The position numbers were made by a program, and so were the translations under genes. This document shows positions 18,490 to 27,090 of a stretch of 61,665 nucleotides of DNA, one piece after another. Source of the DNA: G001797105 sp964528155 (GTDB lineage: Bacteria > Chloroflexota > Anaerolineae > Anaerolineales > E44-bin32); assembly GCA_964528155.1 (NCBI GenBank), contig CAZGRL010000015.1:1-61665 (forward strand), in the 5' to 3' direction. Numbering within the stretch: position 1 is the stretch's first letter; each line of letters opens with the position of its first letter. The notes below the pieces were generated by a model. That model saw nothing but the letters and a program-made list of their open reading frames with translations, did not search any database and had not been told where the DNA came from.

Positions 18490-18798
18490 TCAAGGGCGGG
18501 GACCCGAGGGCCGGCCGGGTCTCCCACGTCCCGTGGATGCCTTCTCAGGGCCGACCAGCGCCGACGCGGCGATCAGGCCTAGCAACGTCGCAAGGAATGC
18601 CGGGAATAGATTGAGCGGACCGACGCGGCCCAACTCCCAATGGAGCCATTCCCCGACAGCGTGCCCGAGGAAGAAGGATATCCAGGCGGCGACCACATCG
18701 AGCGCGATCCTTGAAGCCCCGCCGCCACGAATCACGTGGAACGCCAAACCGCATGCGGTCGCGAGCAGGATCCCGACGAGCACTGCAGGAACCGTCAT
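18490..18798 (-). CDS. Small three-helix membrane protein
   Basis: A 102-aa protein with three predicted TM segments (TVPAVLVGILLATACGL, VAAWISFFLGHAVGEWL, LFPAFLATLLGLIAASALV). No named family was recognised. The ATG at 18798 overlaps the mnmA stop by 4 nt (ATGA), so translation is probably coupled. A longer reading from 18825 would overlap mnmA further and lacks support. Confidence 0.65.
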   Translation of the reverse strand: MTVPAVLVGILLATACGLAFHVIRGGGASRIALDVVAAWISFFLGHAVGEWLHWELGRVGPLNLFPAFLATLLGLIAASALVGPEKASTGRGRPGRPSGPRP

Positions 18799-19862
18799 GG
18801 CAAAATCGTGCCCCCTCCGAGGCAAGTCTCACCATCGTAGAACACTGCCGCTTGGCCGGGGGTGACGTCCGGCAGCGATTCCGAAAGGCTGACGTGGATA
18901 CGCCCTCCGGCCTGCGGGACGACCGTTCCTTCGACCTCGCGCGCTTTGTAGCGCACCCTGACCAGGCAGGTAAGAGGTCGCGACGGCCCCGTACCGTCGA
19001 TCCAGTTGACCCGAGCGGCGTCGAACTCCGATCTACCCAACATCTCGCGTGATCCAACGATGAGTCTATTCTGCCCCGCGTCCTTGGCAATGACGAAAAG
19101 AGGTTCGGGCCCGGAGACGCCTATCCCTTTCCGCTGTCCGATCGTGTAGTCGGCCAAACCCGTGTGCTCTCCGATGACCTGTCCAGCCGTATCAACGACC
19201 GGCCCGGGCGTGCGCGCATCCGGAGCATGACGGGTCAGGAATGGGCGGTAGCCCAAAGGACCGACGAAGCACAGGTCCTGGCTTTCTCGACGATCGGCGA
19301 CGGGCAGGCGCAGTCGGCGGGCATGCTGACGAACCTCGGCTTTCGTGTAGTCCCCTAGAGGAAAAACTGCCCGCCGAAGTTGTTCTTGAGTCAACACACT
19401 CAAGACGTATGATTGGTCCTTTGCACGATCGCGGGCGCGCTGCAACTGCAGCTCTTCATGATCGGATGCGATGCGAGCGTAGTGACCCGTGGCAAGATGA
19501 GTAGCCCCGAGTGCGACTGCGTGGTTGAGCAGGTTCGTCCAGCGGATCAAGCGGTTGCACTCCATGCAAGGGTTTGGCGTGATCCCGTCCCGATACCCTT
19601 GGACGAAGAAATCCACAACTTGACGTTTGAAGGGCGCCTGGACGTCCAGAGCGTAGAAGGGGATATCGAGCTGAGCGGCGATCCGGCGCGCCTGAGCCAT
19701 GTCGTGCGGCGAACAACAACGGTTCGGCGAACCGACGTCGTCACTCCACAGGCGCATCATGATCCCGAAGACTTCGTGACCTTGCTCGACAAGCAAGGCT
19801 GCGGCGGTCGAGCTGTCAACGCCACCGCTCATGGCAACCGCGATGCGATTCGGTCGGGACAT
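18795..19862 (-). CDS. mnmA: tRNA-specific 2-thiouridylase MnmA
   Basis: A 355-aa enzyme that places the 2-thio group on U34 of Lys, Glu and Gln tRNAs. The P-loop AMSGGVDSS opens the protein. NPCMECNR carries the first catalytic Cys and DLCFVG the second. The usual C-terminal beta domain is present. The frame is open 41 codons upstream, but homology begins at the ATG at 19862, two bases after the cysteine desulfurase stop. That neighbour supplies the sulfur, so the pairing makes functional sense. Confidence 0.95.
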   Translation of the reverse strand: MSRPNRIAVAMSGGVDSSTAAALLVEQGHEVFGIMMRLWSDDVGSPNRCCSPHDMAQARRIAAQLDIPFYALDVQAPFKRQVVDFFVQGYRDGITPNPCMECNRLIRWTNLLNHAVALGATHLATGHYARIASDHEELQLQRARDRAKDQSYVLSVLTQEQLRRAVFPLGDYTKAEVRQHARRLRLPVADRRESQDLCFVGPLGYRPFLTRHAPDARTPGPVVDTAGQVIGEHTGLADYTIGQRKGIGVSGPEPLFVIAKDAGQNRLIVGSREMLGRSEFDAARVNWIDGTGPSRPLTCLVRVRYKAREVEGTVVPQAGGRIHVSLSESLPDVTPGQAAVFYDGETCLGGGTILP

Positions 19863-19864
19863 GG

Positions 19865-21028
19865 TCAGAGTACGGCGACGCGACGCAACCGCTCCACAAC
19901 ATCCGGCAGGGCCTCGACGAATGCCTGAATGTCGTGTCTGCTGGTTGATCGCCCTACGGTGACTCGCAGCGAGCCCAGCGCCCATTCTCGGGGCTGCCCG
20001 ATGGCAGTAAGGACGTCGGATGGCTCAGGGTCTCCAGTTTTGCAGGCAGAGCCGGACGAGCAGCCAAAACCAAGCAAGTCCAATGCCGCGAGGAGTTGAT
20101 TTCCGTCTACGCCGTGGAAGACGAAGGAGGCGTGATTGGGCAATCGCCGCTCGGGATGACCGGTCAACCGCGTGTCCGGGATGTTCCGGGTGATCGTTCG
20201 GATCAACGGATCGCGGAGGCTTCGGTACTGTTCGGCGTGCTCTTCGAGGGTTTCAGCCGTCAGGAGAAGCGCACTCGCCATCCCAACGATGAGCGGGACA
20301 TTGTGGGTACCGGCACGAAGGCCAAATTCCTGTGAGCCGCCCGTCTGGGAAGGGTCGATGGGTGTTCCTTTTCGGACGAAGAGTGCTCCGACGCCCTTGG
20401 GGCCGTAGAACTTGTGGGCGCCGATGGACAACAGATCCACGGATAAGCTCGACAGGTCGAGATCGATCTGGCTCGCAGCCTGGACGGCATCGGTGTGGAA
20501 CGGGATTCCCCTTTCATGACACACGGCAGCCAGCTCGGCGATGGGGTTGATCGTCCCGATTTCGTTGTTGGCATAGATGATGGAGACAACTGCGGTCTCG
20601 GGACGGAGCCTGCGCTCGAGATCCTCTGTGGAAACTTGGCCGTACTCGTCGACAGGCAGCACTTCGAGGTCGAAACCGTCTTCGGCGAGTTGCTGTGCCG
20701 TGCGCAGTACGGCGTGATGCTCGACCGGAGTGGTCAGAATGTAACGCGCGTTCCTTTGGCGCGCGGCAGCGTGGGCCGCGCCACGCAGCGCAAGGTTGTC
20801 GCTCTCTGATCCGCACCCGGTGAATACGATCTCCTCCGGTGTGCACTTCAGAGCTTCGGCGATATCGCTGCGTGCGTTCTCGACGGCCCCTTCGGCTTTC
20901 TGTCCCCATCGGTGGATGGACGAAGGATTTCCGTACTCCTGACTGAAGTACGGCAGCATGGCTTGGAGGACTCTCGGGTCGACCGGCGTCGAGGCGGCAT
21001 GATCAAGGTAGACCTGTTTGGCCATCAT
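19865..21028 (-). CDS. iscS: Cysteine desulfurase (IscS/NifS family)
   Basis: A 387-aa PLP enzyme that takes sulfur from cysteine for tRNA thiolation and Fe-S clusters. It begins VYLDHAASTPVDP. The PLP lysine is in SIGAHKFYGPKG; TPVEHHAVLR binds the cofactor. The catalytic loop reads GCSSGSACKTG, placing the active Cys in the SGSAC motif of the group I type. It sits directly upstream of mnmA. The ATG pair is at 21028/21025. No ribosome site is seen; an extended -10 ends 7 nt before the first ATG. Name by family; NifS or SufS-like roles are not excluded. Confidence 0.93.
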   Translation of the reverse strand: MMAKQVYLDHAASTPVDPRVLQAMLPYFSQEYGNPSSIHRWGQKAEGAVENARSDIAEALKCTPEEIVFTGCGSESDNLALRGAAHAAARQRNARYILTTPVEHHAVLRTAQQLAEDGFDLEVLPVDEYGQVSTEDLERRLRPETAVVSIIYANNEIGTINPIAELAAVCHERGIPFHTDAVQAASQIDLDLSSLSVDLLSIGAHKFYGPKGVGALFVRKGTPIDPSQTGGSQEFGLRAGTHNVPLIVGMASALLLTAETLEEHAEQYRSLRDPLIRTITRNIPDTRLTGHPERRLPNHASFVFHGVDGNQLLAALDLLGFGCSSGSACKTGDPEPSDVLTAIGQPREWALGSLRVTVGRSTSRHDIQAFVEALPDVVERLRRVAVL

Positions 21029-21035
21029 GGGGCGA

Positions 21036-21044
21036 ATTCTATCA
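21036..21044 (-). promoter_or_regulatory. Extended -10 promoter (TGATAGAAT), start-proximal
   Basis: On the minus strand TGA-TAGAAT ends 7 nt before the iscS ATG at 21028, placing the transcription start on or next to the A of the start codon. It overlaps the stop codon of the upstream permease gene. Confidence 0.6.
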
Positions 21045-22517
21045 CGGCGGTTGCGGGCGCTGCTTCTCATGTACGGAGTGCTTCCGCCCGCCAATAGGAC
21101 GGGAGCTTTCTTGGTGACGTAGACTGCGCCGGGCCAACAGGAAGATGGCCGCCAGGCAGAGGATTGCCACGAGGCTGGCCGCACACGCTGCTGCCATGAA
21201 ATCCCCGGTGTCCTCTATCGACGGTCCGGCCTCTTGCGCCGTTCGGCGGAAGGGGCTGATCAAAGCCAGAAACTCCCGGACCGAGGCGGAGGTCACGTTC
21301 CTCGGTCGGGTGCGGACCACCTCCAATGTCGACTCCGCCAGATCGCCAAGAGTCTGAAACCGGGTCAGCGCCAATCGAGGATCGCGATTTGCCGTATATG
21401 AACCGATGACTGCTCGCAGGTAGTCCTCCCTGTACTGGTCGCGCAGTTGGGCCGGGGTGATCCCGCCAGGTGGGACTGGCTGGATGACCCAGCCGAATGT
21501 CAACCCTAGAGCGAGGCCGACGACTAGCCCGCCGGCGACCGGCGCCCATCGACTTCTCAGCCACACCCGGATCCACTCGATCCACGTTCGCCCGGGCTTC
21601 CGGGGTGTATGGAGGATGATGTGCGCGTGCAGTCCATCGCCGAGCAGGTTCCAGCCGACCCCGAACAACAACAATGCCGCTGTCGCCGGCATGTAGGTCC
21701 ACCAGTATGTCAGCGGGTTGCCCCCCGGCCCGACGATCCAGTCGCGGGCTCGGACAAGCATCGAGCCCCATTCAGACTCGGAGCCGAGGCCGATGAAGGT
21801 GAATGCAGCAACGAGAATCACCGAGGCGCCGACATCCCGTGCGACATAGACGAAAGCGGGGGAAACGGCATTTGGGATGAGATGCCGCAGGATGATGCGG
21901 ACGCGACCGGCACCAAGAGCCCTGGCGGCTTGCACGTAGGACATCTCCTTGACTTGAACGATGCTGGCGTCGATGAGACGCGCGTAAGGCATCCAGGAGA
22001 AGCAGATCAGCGCAAGCACGACCGGGGTGAGCTGCAACGTGGTGAAAAGGCCTGCGACCATCTGGATCGAGGGAGTGGAATCTGGGGAGCTCAGGATCAG
22101 GTTGAACATCACCACGCCGGCGATCACCGGGAACGCCAGGAAAGCATCCGTCCCCCGCATCAGCGCTTCTTGCAGGACTCCTCCAATCGTCCCGCTCATT
22201 GCGCCGAGGAACACGCCCAGGAGCGCCGTGCAGAACGCGATGGTCAGACCGACTCTCAAGGCGGAACGGGTGCCCCACACGATCCCGTACACGATATCTA
22301 CGTCGCCTGGCAACGTGCCGAGGGGGATACCTTCGCCCGGTGGGCGCGGTCCGCGCGTCTGTGCGACGCCGACAAGCACGCGTGTTCGACCGACGACCCC
22401 GGGGGCGTCCAGGGGTGCGAGGATTGGGGCAGCGAGCGCGACAAAGACGAACACCCCGACCAGTGCCAGCGCCACTGCGTTCTGCCAGCGCGAGACGAAG
22501 GTGATCAAGCTCTTCAT
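21042..22517 (-). CDS. Peptide-type ABC transporter permease (DppC-like) with novel TM-loop-TM tail
   Basis: A 491-aa protein. Residues 1-305 are a DppC/OppC-like permease with the ATPase-contact EAA loop at ~191-216 (SYVQAARALGAGR) and a typical RHLIPNAVSP. Residues ~320-470 are an extra domain: TM (~325-346), an extracytoplasmic loop with TPAQLR (354-359), DYLR (365-368) and SYTANRD (373-379), then a second TM (~441-463). This tail matches the N-terminal half of the stand-alone protein at 5708-6727. It overlaps its DppB-like partner by 4 nt. No binding protein or ATPase is nearby. Confidence 0.88.
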   Translation of the reverse strand: MKSLITFVSRWQNAVALALVGVFVFVALAAPILAPLDAPGVVGRTRVLVGVAQTRGPRPPGEGIPLGTLPGDVDIVYGIVWGTRSALRVGLTIAFCTALLGVFLGAMSGTIGGVLQEALMRGTDAFLAFPVIAGVVMFNLILSSPDSTPSIQMVAGLFTTLQLTPVVLALICFSWMPYARLIDASIVQVKEMSYVQAARALGAGRVRIILRHLIPNAVSPAFVYVARDVGASVILVAAFTFIGLGSESEWGSMLVRARDWIVGPGGNPLTYWWTYMPATAALLLFGVGWNLLGDGLHAHIILHTPRKPGRTWIEWIRVWLRSRWAPVAGGLVVGLALGLTFGWVIQPVPPGGITPAQLRDQYREDYLRAVIGSYTANRDPRLALTRFQTLGDLAESTLEVVRTRPRNVTSASVREFLALISPFRRTAQEAGPSIEDTGDFMAAACAASLVAILCLAAIFLLARRSLRHQESSRPIGGRKHSVHEKQRPQPP

Positions 22518-23647
22518 TGGGCGCTCAACCCCTCACGTACACGCGGGTCGACAACGGCCTGCACGATGTCCAGGGAGAGCATGATGGGGAGCACGAGCAA
22601 GATGCTGAAAACGGACAACCCGACGGCCAGTGACGCATCCGGCGGCCCCTGGAATGAGCGGATGAGCAACTCCGACAACCCCTTGATGTCGAAGATGACT
22701 TCGACCACGAATACGCCTGTCACGAGCGCCGCAGCCGCGAGCGCGCTGCTTGTGAGGCCGGGCACCGCGGCATTGCGGAGCGCGTGGCGCCAGACCACCG
22801 CTTTCGGCTGCAGACCGCGAGCCCGAGCGGCCGTCACGTACGGCGCGCTGAGGGCTTCGATCATGGCCGCCCGGGTTACCCGACCCAGGGTGGCCCAATG
22901 CGCGACGGCCAAGGTGATGACGGGGAGTAAGAGATGGCGAGCTGCGTCGAGCGTGATGTCTGGACGCCGGTTCAGCAGTCCGTCGATCGTGTACATTCCG
23001 GTGATCGTCCGGAAGCTGTCGGACTTTACGGCCGTCGTCGCAGCGAGCCCCAGTCTGCCGGGCGGGAACCAGTGGATGGCGACGTAGAACAACGCCAACA
23101 ACATCAGCCCCAGGATGAATGGGGGCGTCGATGTGGCACCGAAGGCCGTCAGGCGAAATGCATGGTCGGGAAAGGCGTCACGCCGCGTGGCGCTGATCAC
23201 ACCGCTTACCAGACCAAGGGGGATGAGAAGCAGTACGGCGCATACTGTAAGCTCGGTCGTGGCCGGAGCTCGCGCCAGGAGCGCCGGCAGCACATCCCCG
23301 CGCAACGAGGGACTCCATCCCCATTCCCCTCGAAGCAGATTGCCGAGCCAGCGTACGTATTGGACCGGATACGGATCGTTGAGGCCGTGCTCCTGGATGG
23401 CGCGTTGTATGAAACGCTCGTAGGCTCCAGCCGGCATCTCAGAACGATCTGTCCTCGGGATATACAGCGATGCCCGCTCTTCAGCCGGCGCGAGCATGAC
23501 GATGGCGTACAGGGCAGCCGTGGTCAAGATGAAGGTGATCGGGATCAGCGCCAGCCGGCGCAACAGAAACCGGGCCATCGGAGGAACACGAAAGAAGCCT
23601 CGGATGTCCAAAGATAGGCTGGAAACGACGCTAGGCTCTGGCTTCAT
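22514..23647 (-). CDS. Peptide-type ABC transporter permease (DppB-like)
   Basis: A 377-aa inner-membrane permease of the peptide/nickel uptake class. The N-terminal helix begins ARFLLRRLALIPITFIL. A periplasmic loop includes DPYPVQYVRWLGNLLRGEWGWS, typical of DppB. The EAA loop reads YVTAARARGLQPKAVVWRHALRNA. The ATG at 23647 has GGAG about 11 nt upstream; a shorter start at 23578 (MARF) is also plausible. It is translationally coupled to the DppC-like gene. Substrate unknown. Confidence 0.88.
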   Translation of the reverse strand: MKPEPSVVSSLSLDIRGFFRVPPMARFLLRRLALIPITFILTTAALYAIVMLAPAEERASLYIPRTDRSEMPAGAYERFIQRAIQEHGLNDPYPVQYVRWLGNLLRGEWGWSPSLRGDVLPALLARAPATTELTVCAVLLLIPLGLVSGVISATRRDAFPDHAFRLTAFGATSTPPFILGLMLLALFYVAIHWFPPGRLGLAATTAVKSDSFRTITGMYTIDGLLNRRPDITLDAARHLLLPVITLAVAHWATLGRVTRAAMIEALSAPYVTAARARGLQPKAVVWRHALRNAAVPGLTSSALAAAALVTGVFVVEVIFDIKGLSELLIRSFQGPPDASLAVGLSVFSILLVLPIMLSLDIVQAVVDPRVREGLSAQ

Positions 23648-23787
23648 CTTGGCCGATCTCCATCGGTGATCGTGCCTCAGGGAGAGGCCTGTCCCCTATG
23701 AAGAACTACCTTCAGCTGGGGGCTTGCGGTTCATTGGGGTCGCCGCCCTTCGATATCCGCCGCGCCGGCGAATGGCTGAGGGACTCT

Positions 23788-23835
23788 AGCCCAGGCTGCG
23801 AGACGTGATCCTGGGCTTCCCCTGGAAAGTATAAT
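23788..23835 (+). promoter_or_regulatory. Enolase promoter with overlapping inverted repeat
   Basis: A perfect TATAAT is at 23830-23835. The 8-bp inverted repeat AGCCCAGG (23788-23795) and CCTGGGCT (23810-23817) covers the place where a -35 hexamer should be (about 23807-23812), and that hexamer is poor. The arrangement suggests an operator or activator site. Confidence 0.5.
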
Positions 23836-23869
23836 AGCTCTGGATTTCACGGAAAAGGAGCGCGCAACA

Positions 23870-25174
23870 ATGGGAACGCTGATTGAAATGATCTATGGGC
23901 GGGAGATCCTCGATTCGAGGGGAAACCCGACGGTTGAGGTCGATGTTACGTTGCTGGATGGAAGCTGGGGGAGGGCGATTGTCCCCTCAGGTGCGTCCAC
24001 GGGTGTCCACGAGGCCCTCGAGCTGCGAGATGGAGATAAGGATCGCTACGGGGGCAAGGGAGTCCTCCAGGCTGTGGAAAACGTCAACGCGACGATCTCC
24101 GAAGCCCTCGTCGGCTGGGATGCGGTCGAGCAGAGGGCGATCGACCTGACGATGATTGAGCTTGATGGTACACCGAACAAATCAAAGCTCGGAGCCAACG
24201 CCATCCTCGGTGTGAGTCTTGCGGTCGCCAAGGCCGCCGCCTCGTCCCTTGAATTACCGCTCTACCGGTACATCGGCGGCGTCCATGCCCATGTTCTGCC
24301 TGTCCCGATGATGAACATCCTCAATGGAGGTGCCCACACCGGCTGGCAGTCCACCGATGCTCAGGAATTCATGGTCATGCCCCTTGGCGCGCCGACATTT
24401 GCCGAGGGGCTGCGCTGGGGGTCGGAGATCTACCACGCGTTGCGCGATGTGCTGAAGAAGAGGGGCTACACCACTCTCGTCGGGGATGAGGGCGGCTTCG
24501 CGCCTGCCCTCAAAGCCAACGTCGAGGCCGTAGAGGTCATTCTGGAAGCGATCACCCGGGCCGGCTACAAGGCCGGTGAGCAGGTGGCTCTGGCGCTCGA
24601 CCCGGCTGCCTCGGAATTGTTCGACGAGAACACCGGGAAGTACGTACTGCGACGCGAGGGGAAAGAGCTGGACGGGGAAGCGTTGGTCGGATTCTGGAAG
24701 GGGTGGGTCGATCAGTATCCGATCGTATCCATTGAGGACGGCCTGGCTCAGGATGACTGGAAGAGCTGGAGTCTCATGACCCAAGAACTCGGCGAGCGGA
24801 TTCAGATTGTGGGTGATGATCTGCTTGTAACGAATCCGACGCGGGTGCGCAAGGCGATCGATGAAGGCGCGTGCAACGCGTTGCTTGTGAAACTGAATCA
24901 GATCGGAACGCTGACTGAAACGATTGAGGCCGTCGAGATTTGCCAGCGTGCCGGATGGCGGGCGGTCACATCCCATCGCTCCGGCGAAACGGAGGATGCC
25001 ACAATCGCCGATCTGGTGGTCGCACTCAACATGGGCCAGATCAAGACCGGCGCGCCGGCACGCTCCGATCGGGTCGCCAAATACAACCGGCTTCTGGCAA
25101 TCGAAGATGAGCTCAGCGATACGGCTCAGTATGCGGGCTGGGGGGCACTTGTGGCTCATTCGGAGGCGGCCTAG
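23870..25174 (+). CDS. eno: Enolase
   Basis: A 434-aa cytoplasmic enzyme converting 2-phosphoglycerate to phosphoenolpyruvate. It begins with the usual REILDSRGNPTVEVDV. The Mg-binding and catalytic residues are in VGDEGGFAP, SIEDGLAQDD and VGDDLLVTNP. The lysine loop LLVKLNQIGT and TSHRSGETED are intact. The ATG at 23870 follows AAAAGGAG. It has its own promoter at 23830. Confidence 0.98.
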   Translation: MGTLIEMIYGREILDSRGNPTVEVDVTLLDGSWGRAIVPSGASTGVHEALELRDGDKDRYGGKGVLQAVENVNATISEALVGWDAVEQRAIDLTMIELDGTPNKSKLGANAILGVSLAVAKAAASSLELPLYRYIGGVHAHVLPVPMMNILNGGAHTGWQSTDAQEFMVMPLGAPTFAEGLRWGSEIYHALRDVLKKRGYTTLVGDEGGFAPALKANVEAVEVILEAITRAGYKAGEQVALALDPAASELFDENTGKYVLRREGKELDGEALVGFWKGWVDQYPIVSIEDGLAQDDWKSWSLMTQELGERIQIVGDDLLVTNPTRVRKAIDEGACNALLVKLNQIGTLTETIEAVEICQRAGWRAVTSHRSGETEDATIADLVVALNMGQIKTGAPARSDRVAKYNRLLAIEDELSDTAQYAGWGALVAHSEAA

Positions 25175-25521
25175 CTTCGACAACATCGGGCGGACGCCGC
25201 GACGGTTTTCCGAGAGGCGAGACTGATCAGAGACCGGCGCGTCCGCAGTGTCTGGCGCCGTTCCAGCTCGCCCGTCAGGCACAGAAAGCCGGTCGTTGTC
25301 CGGCGCCGGGAGCGGGGAGCGGAAAGGACGGCACCAGGAGGGGGGCATACAGGCGTGGCCAGCGTTATCTGCGGGCAGACCGGGTTCGCGCCTCGGCTGG
25401 CGAATGAAAGTCACAGGCGGCCGCCTGTCCGGACACGGACAAGCGGCCGCGCTGCGTATTCCTTCGGGCTGCGCACAGATCCTCTACGCGTAGGTGCTGC
25501 CCGCGCTTAGATCGTGAGTTG
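25175..25521. other. GC-rich structured intergenic stretch without a recognised gene
   Basis: This is a 347-bp gap between enolase and the convergent zinc-ribbon gene. It holds a very stable hairpin at 25417-25450: GCGGCCGC/GCGGCCGC, one mismatch, TGTCCG/CGGACA, loop GACA. Other GC-rich inverted segments occur, such as GGCGCCG / CCGGCGCC between about 25252 and 25305. I tested by eye for tmRNA, RNase P RNA and SRP RNA core motifs on both strands and found none. It could be an unknown RNA, a terminator region or decayed sequence. Confidence 0.4.
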
Positions 25522-26019
25522 CTACAAGCCCTCTTCCCCGGTGATCAGGTCGAGATCGGCCGCTTCGGCTGCCTGACGCATCCCAGGGGCTGGCGTGCCG
25601 CAGTATGGGCAAATCCTCCAGGGAAGTTCCATCAGCCGCCCGCAATTCCCGCAAGGCTTCCTCAACTTGGTGTGACACGTCGGGCACAGTTGCCAATCCG
25701 GCTGTGTATTCGCCCCGCAACCGGGGCATGCCTGTCGCGACTCGACCTCGCTCAGAAGCGCCTCTTCCTCAAGCGAGTGCTGGTAGGTTTCGTCGATCGT
25801 CTTCGCCGGCCGCAGGATCAAGTAGATCACCACCCCAGGAAGGCTCAGGACGGCCACGAGCAACGCGGCCAAAATGTGAATCATACGATCTTGCGTGCGG
25901 GAGCGTATGTCTCGATAGGTCCAGAAGACAAGGCTGATCCACAGCCCGGCCAGGAACGCGCCGAAGACTGCAGTCAGATAGGTCAGGATGGTCTGCAACA
26001 GTCCAGCGTCCAGGACCAT
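25522..26019 (-). CDS. Membrane protein with double zinc ribbon
   Basis: A 165-aa protein. Two N-terminal TM helices (~8-32 and ~45-69) are followed by a short linker and a C-terminal double zinc ribbon with four CxxC knuckles: CPGC, CPTC, CGNC, CPYC. No catalytic motif is seen; such proteins may act in protein-protein contacts at the membrane. The ATG at 26019 has GGGAG five bases upstream. An in-frame TTG at 26031 is less likely. An extended -10 is at 26048-26056. Confidence 0.72.
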   Translation of the reverse strand: MVLDAGLLQTILTYLTAVFGAFLAGLWISLVFWTYRDIRSRTQDRMIHILAALLVAVLSLPGVVIYLILRPAKTIDETYQHSLEEEALLSEVESRQACPGCGANTQPDWQLCPTCHTKLRKPCGNCGRLMELPWRICPYCGTPAPGMRQAAEAADLDLITGEEGL

Positions 26020-26047
26020 CTCCACTCCCAAGAGCCGTCAGGCCGGC

Positions 26048-26056
26048 ATTATAGCA
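26048..26056 (-). promoter_or_regulatory. Extended -10 promoter (TGCTATAAT)
   Basis: On the minus strand CATGCTATAATGCCGG lies about 28 bp before the zinc-ribbon ATG at 26019. The tRNA-His promoter has almost the same 16 bases. No good -35 is visible. The remaining 26057-26295 shows no recognisable gene. Confidence 0.6.
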
Positions 26057-26295
26057 TGCGCCTGATTCGAGGGCATCGTGCATGATTCCCTCCGCGAGAC
26101 CCACTTCACCCCGCGACCGCTTCTGCGGAAGCAGATCGAGCCTCGAGCGTGCATCTGGAATGGTATTGCACTGCCCGGAGAGGATAGCTGGATACGGGCA
26201 TGTGGGGCGGCGCGGTCGCCCGGCAAACACGTATTAAGGGGTCTTCTGCGCGGCGTTCGAGATACTGCCGCATACGCCCCGGCCTCGAACTCGCG

Positions 26296-26324
26296 TTGAC
26301 TGCGCAAATGAGGTCCTGTATAGT
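26296..26324 (+). promoter_or_regulatory. Sigma-70-type promoter for radC
   Basis: TTGACT (26296-26301) and TATAGT (26319-26324) are separated by exactly 17 bp and lie about 48 bp before the radC ATG. Confidence 0.75.
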
Positions 26325-26372
26325 CCGGCCGGACCTGCAATCCTGGCAAGAATCGTGCATCTGGAGGGGAAC

Positions 26373-27074
26373 ATGGGGGAGCGAGGCGGAGGATATCGCA
26401 TCACGGACCTTTCGACCTCTGACAGACCGCGGGAGCGCCTGGCGGCCCTGGGGGCGGAGGCGCTATCGAACGCGGAGCTTGTGGCCATATTGTTGCGGTC
26501 CGGCATCGTCGGTCAGAACGTACTTGTGTTGGCCCAGCGACTGCTGGCTGAGGCGGGAGGGCTGACCGGTTTGCATCGAATGTCCTACCTGGAGCTGTGC
26601 CGGAGGAGGGGCATCGGGAAGGCAAAAGCGGCTCAGCTCAAAGCAGCCATCGAGTTCGGGCGTAGGCTGGCCGCCTCGACGTCTGAAGACCGCGCCCTGG
26701 TGCAATCGCCCGACCAGGCCGCGGCATTGATCATGTATGAGATGGGTGCCCTTGAGCGAGAACAGCTCCGCGTCCTGCTGCTCGACACTCGGAACAGGTT
26801 GATGCAGATTATTGAGGTCTATCGCGGCTCTCTCAACACTTCTCTCATCCGCGTCGGGGAGATCTTCCGGGATGCTGTGAGAGCCAATGCCGCCGCCATC
26901 ATTGTCGCCCACAATCATCCCAGTGGGGATCCTTCGCCGAGCGCGGAGGATGTGGCCGTCACCAAGGCGATCGTCGAGGCAGGCAAGCTGCTCGACATCG
27001 AGGTGCTCGATCATCTCGTGATCGGGCAGAACCGGTTCGTCTCGATGAAGGCCAAAGGTCTGGGATTCGAGTAG
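26373..27074 (+). CDS. radC: RadC-family JAB1/MPN metalloprotein
   Basis: A 233-aa protein. An N-terminal helix-hairpin-helix region (LCRRRGIGKAKAAQLKAA) precedes an MPN/JAB+ domain. Its zinc motif is complete: AHNHPSGDPSPSAED (HxH...D) and an upstream Glu in EVYRGSL. Historically named a DNA-repair protein, but a repair role has been questioned. The ATG at 26373 has GGAGGGG directly upstream; an in-frame GTG at 26355 is less likely. It is followed after 16 nt by the M23 peptidase gene. Confidence 0.93.
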   Translation: MGERGGGYRITDLSTSDRPRERLAALGAEALSNAELVAILLRSGIVGQNVLVLAQRLLAEAGGLTGLHRMSYLELCRRRGIGKAKAAQLKAAIEFGRRLAASTSEDRALVQSPDQAAALIMYEMGALEREQLRVLLLDTRNRLMQIIEVYRGSLNTSLIRVGEIFRDAVRANAAAIIVAHNHPSGDPSPSAEDVAVTKAIVEAGKLLDIEVLDHLVIGQNRFVSMKAKGLGFE

Positions 27075-27090
27075 GCGGCCGGGAGGTCAG

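Noticed and set aside
21609..23087. Plus-strand 492-aa ORF antisense to the permease genes
   Set aside because: High-GC shadow frame rich in Asp, Gln and Arg with no domain. The minus-strand permeases are clear.
24254..25414. Minus-strand 386-aa ORF over enolase
   Set aside because: Antisense shadow of a strongly conserved gene; no recognisable domain.
26057..26295. Possible small gene between the zinc-ribbon gene and radC
   Set aside because: Frames in both directions have no ribosome site, no family motif and unusual composition.
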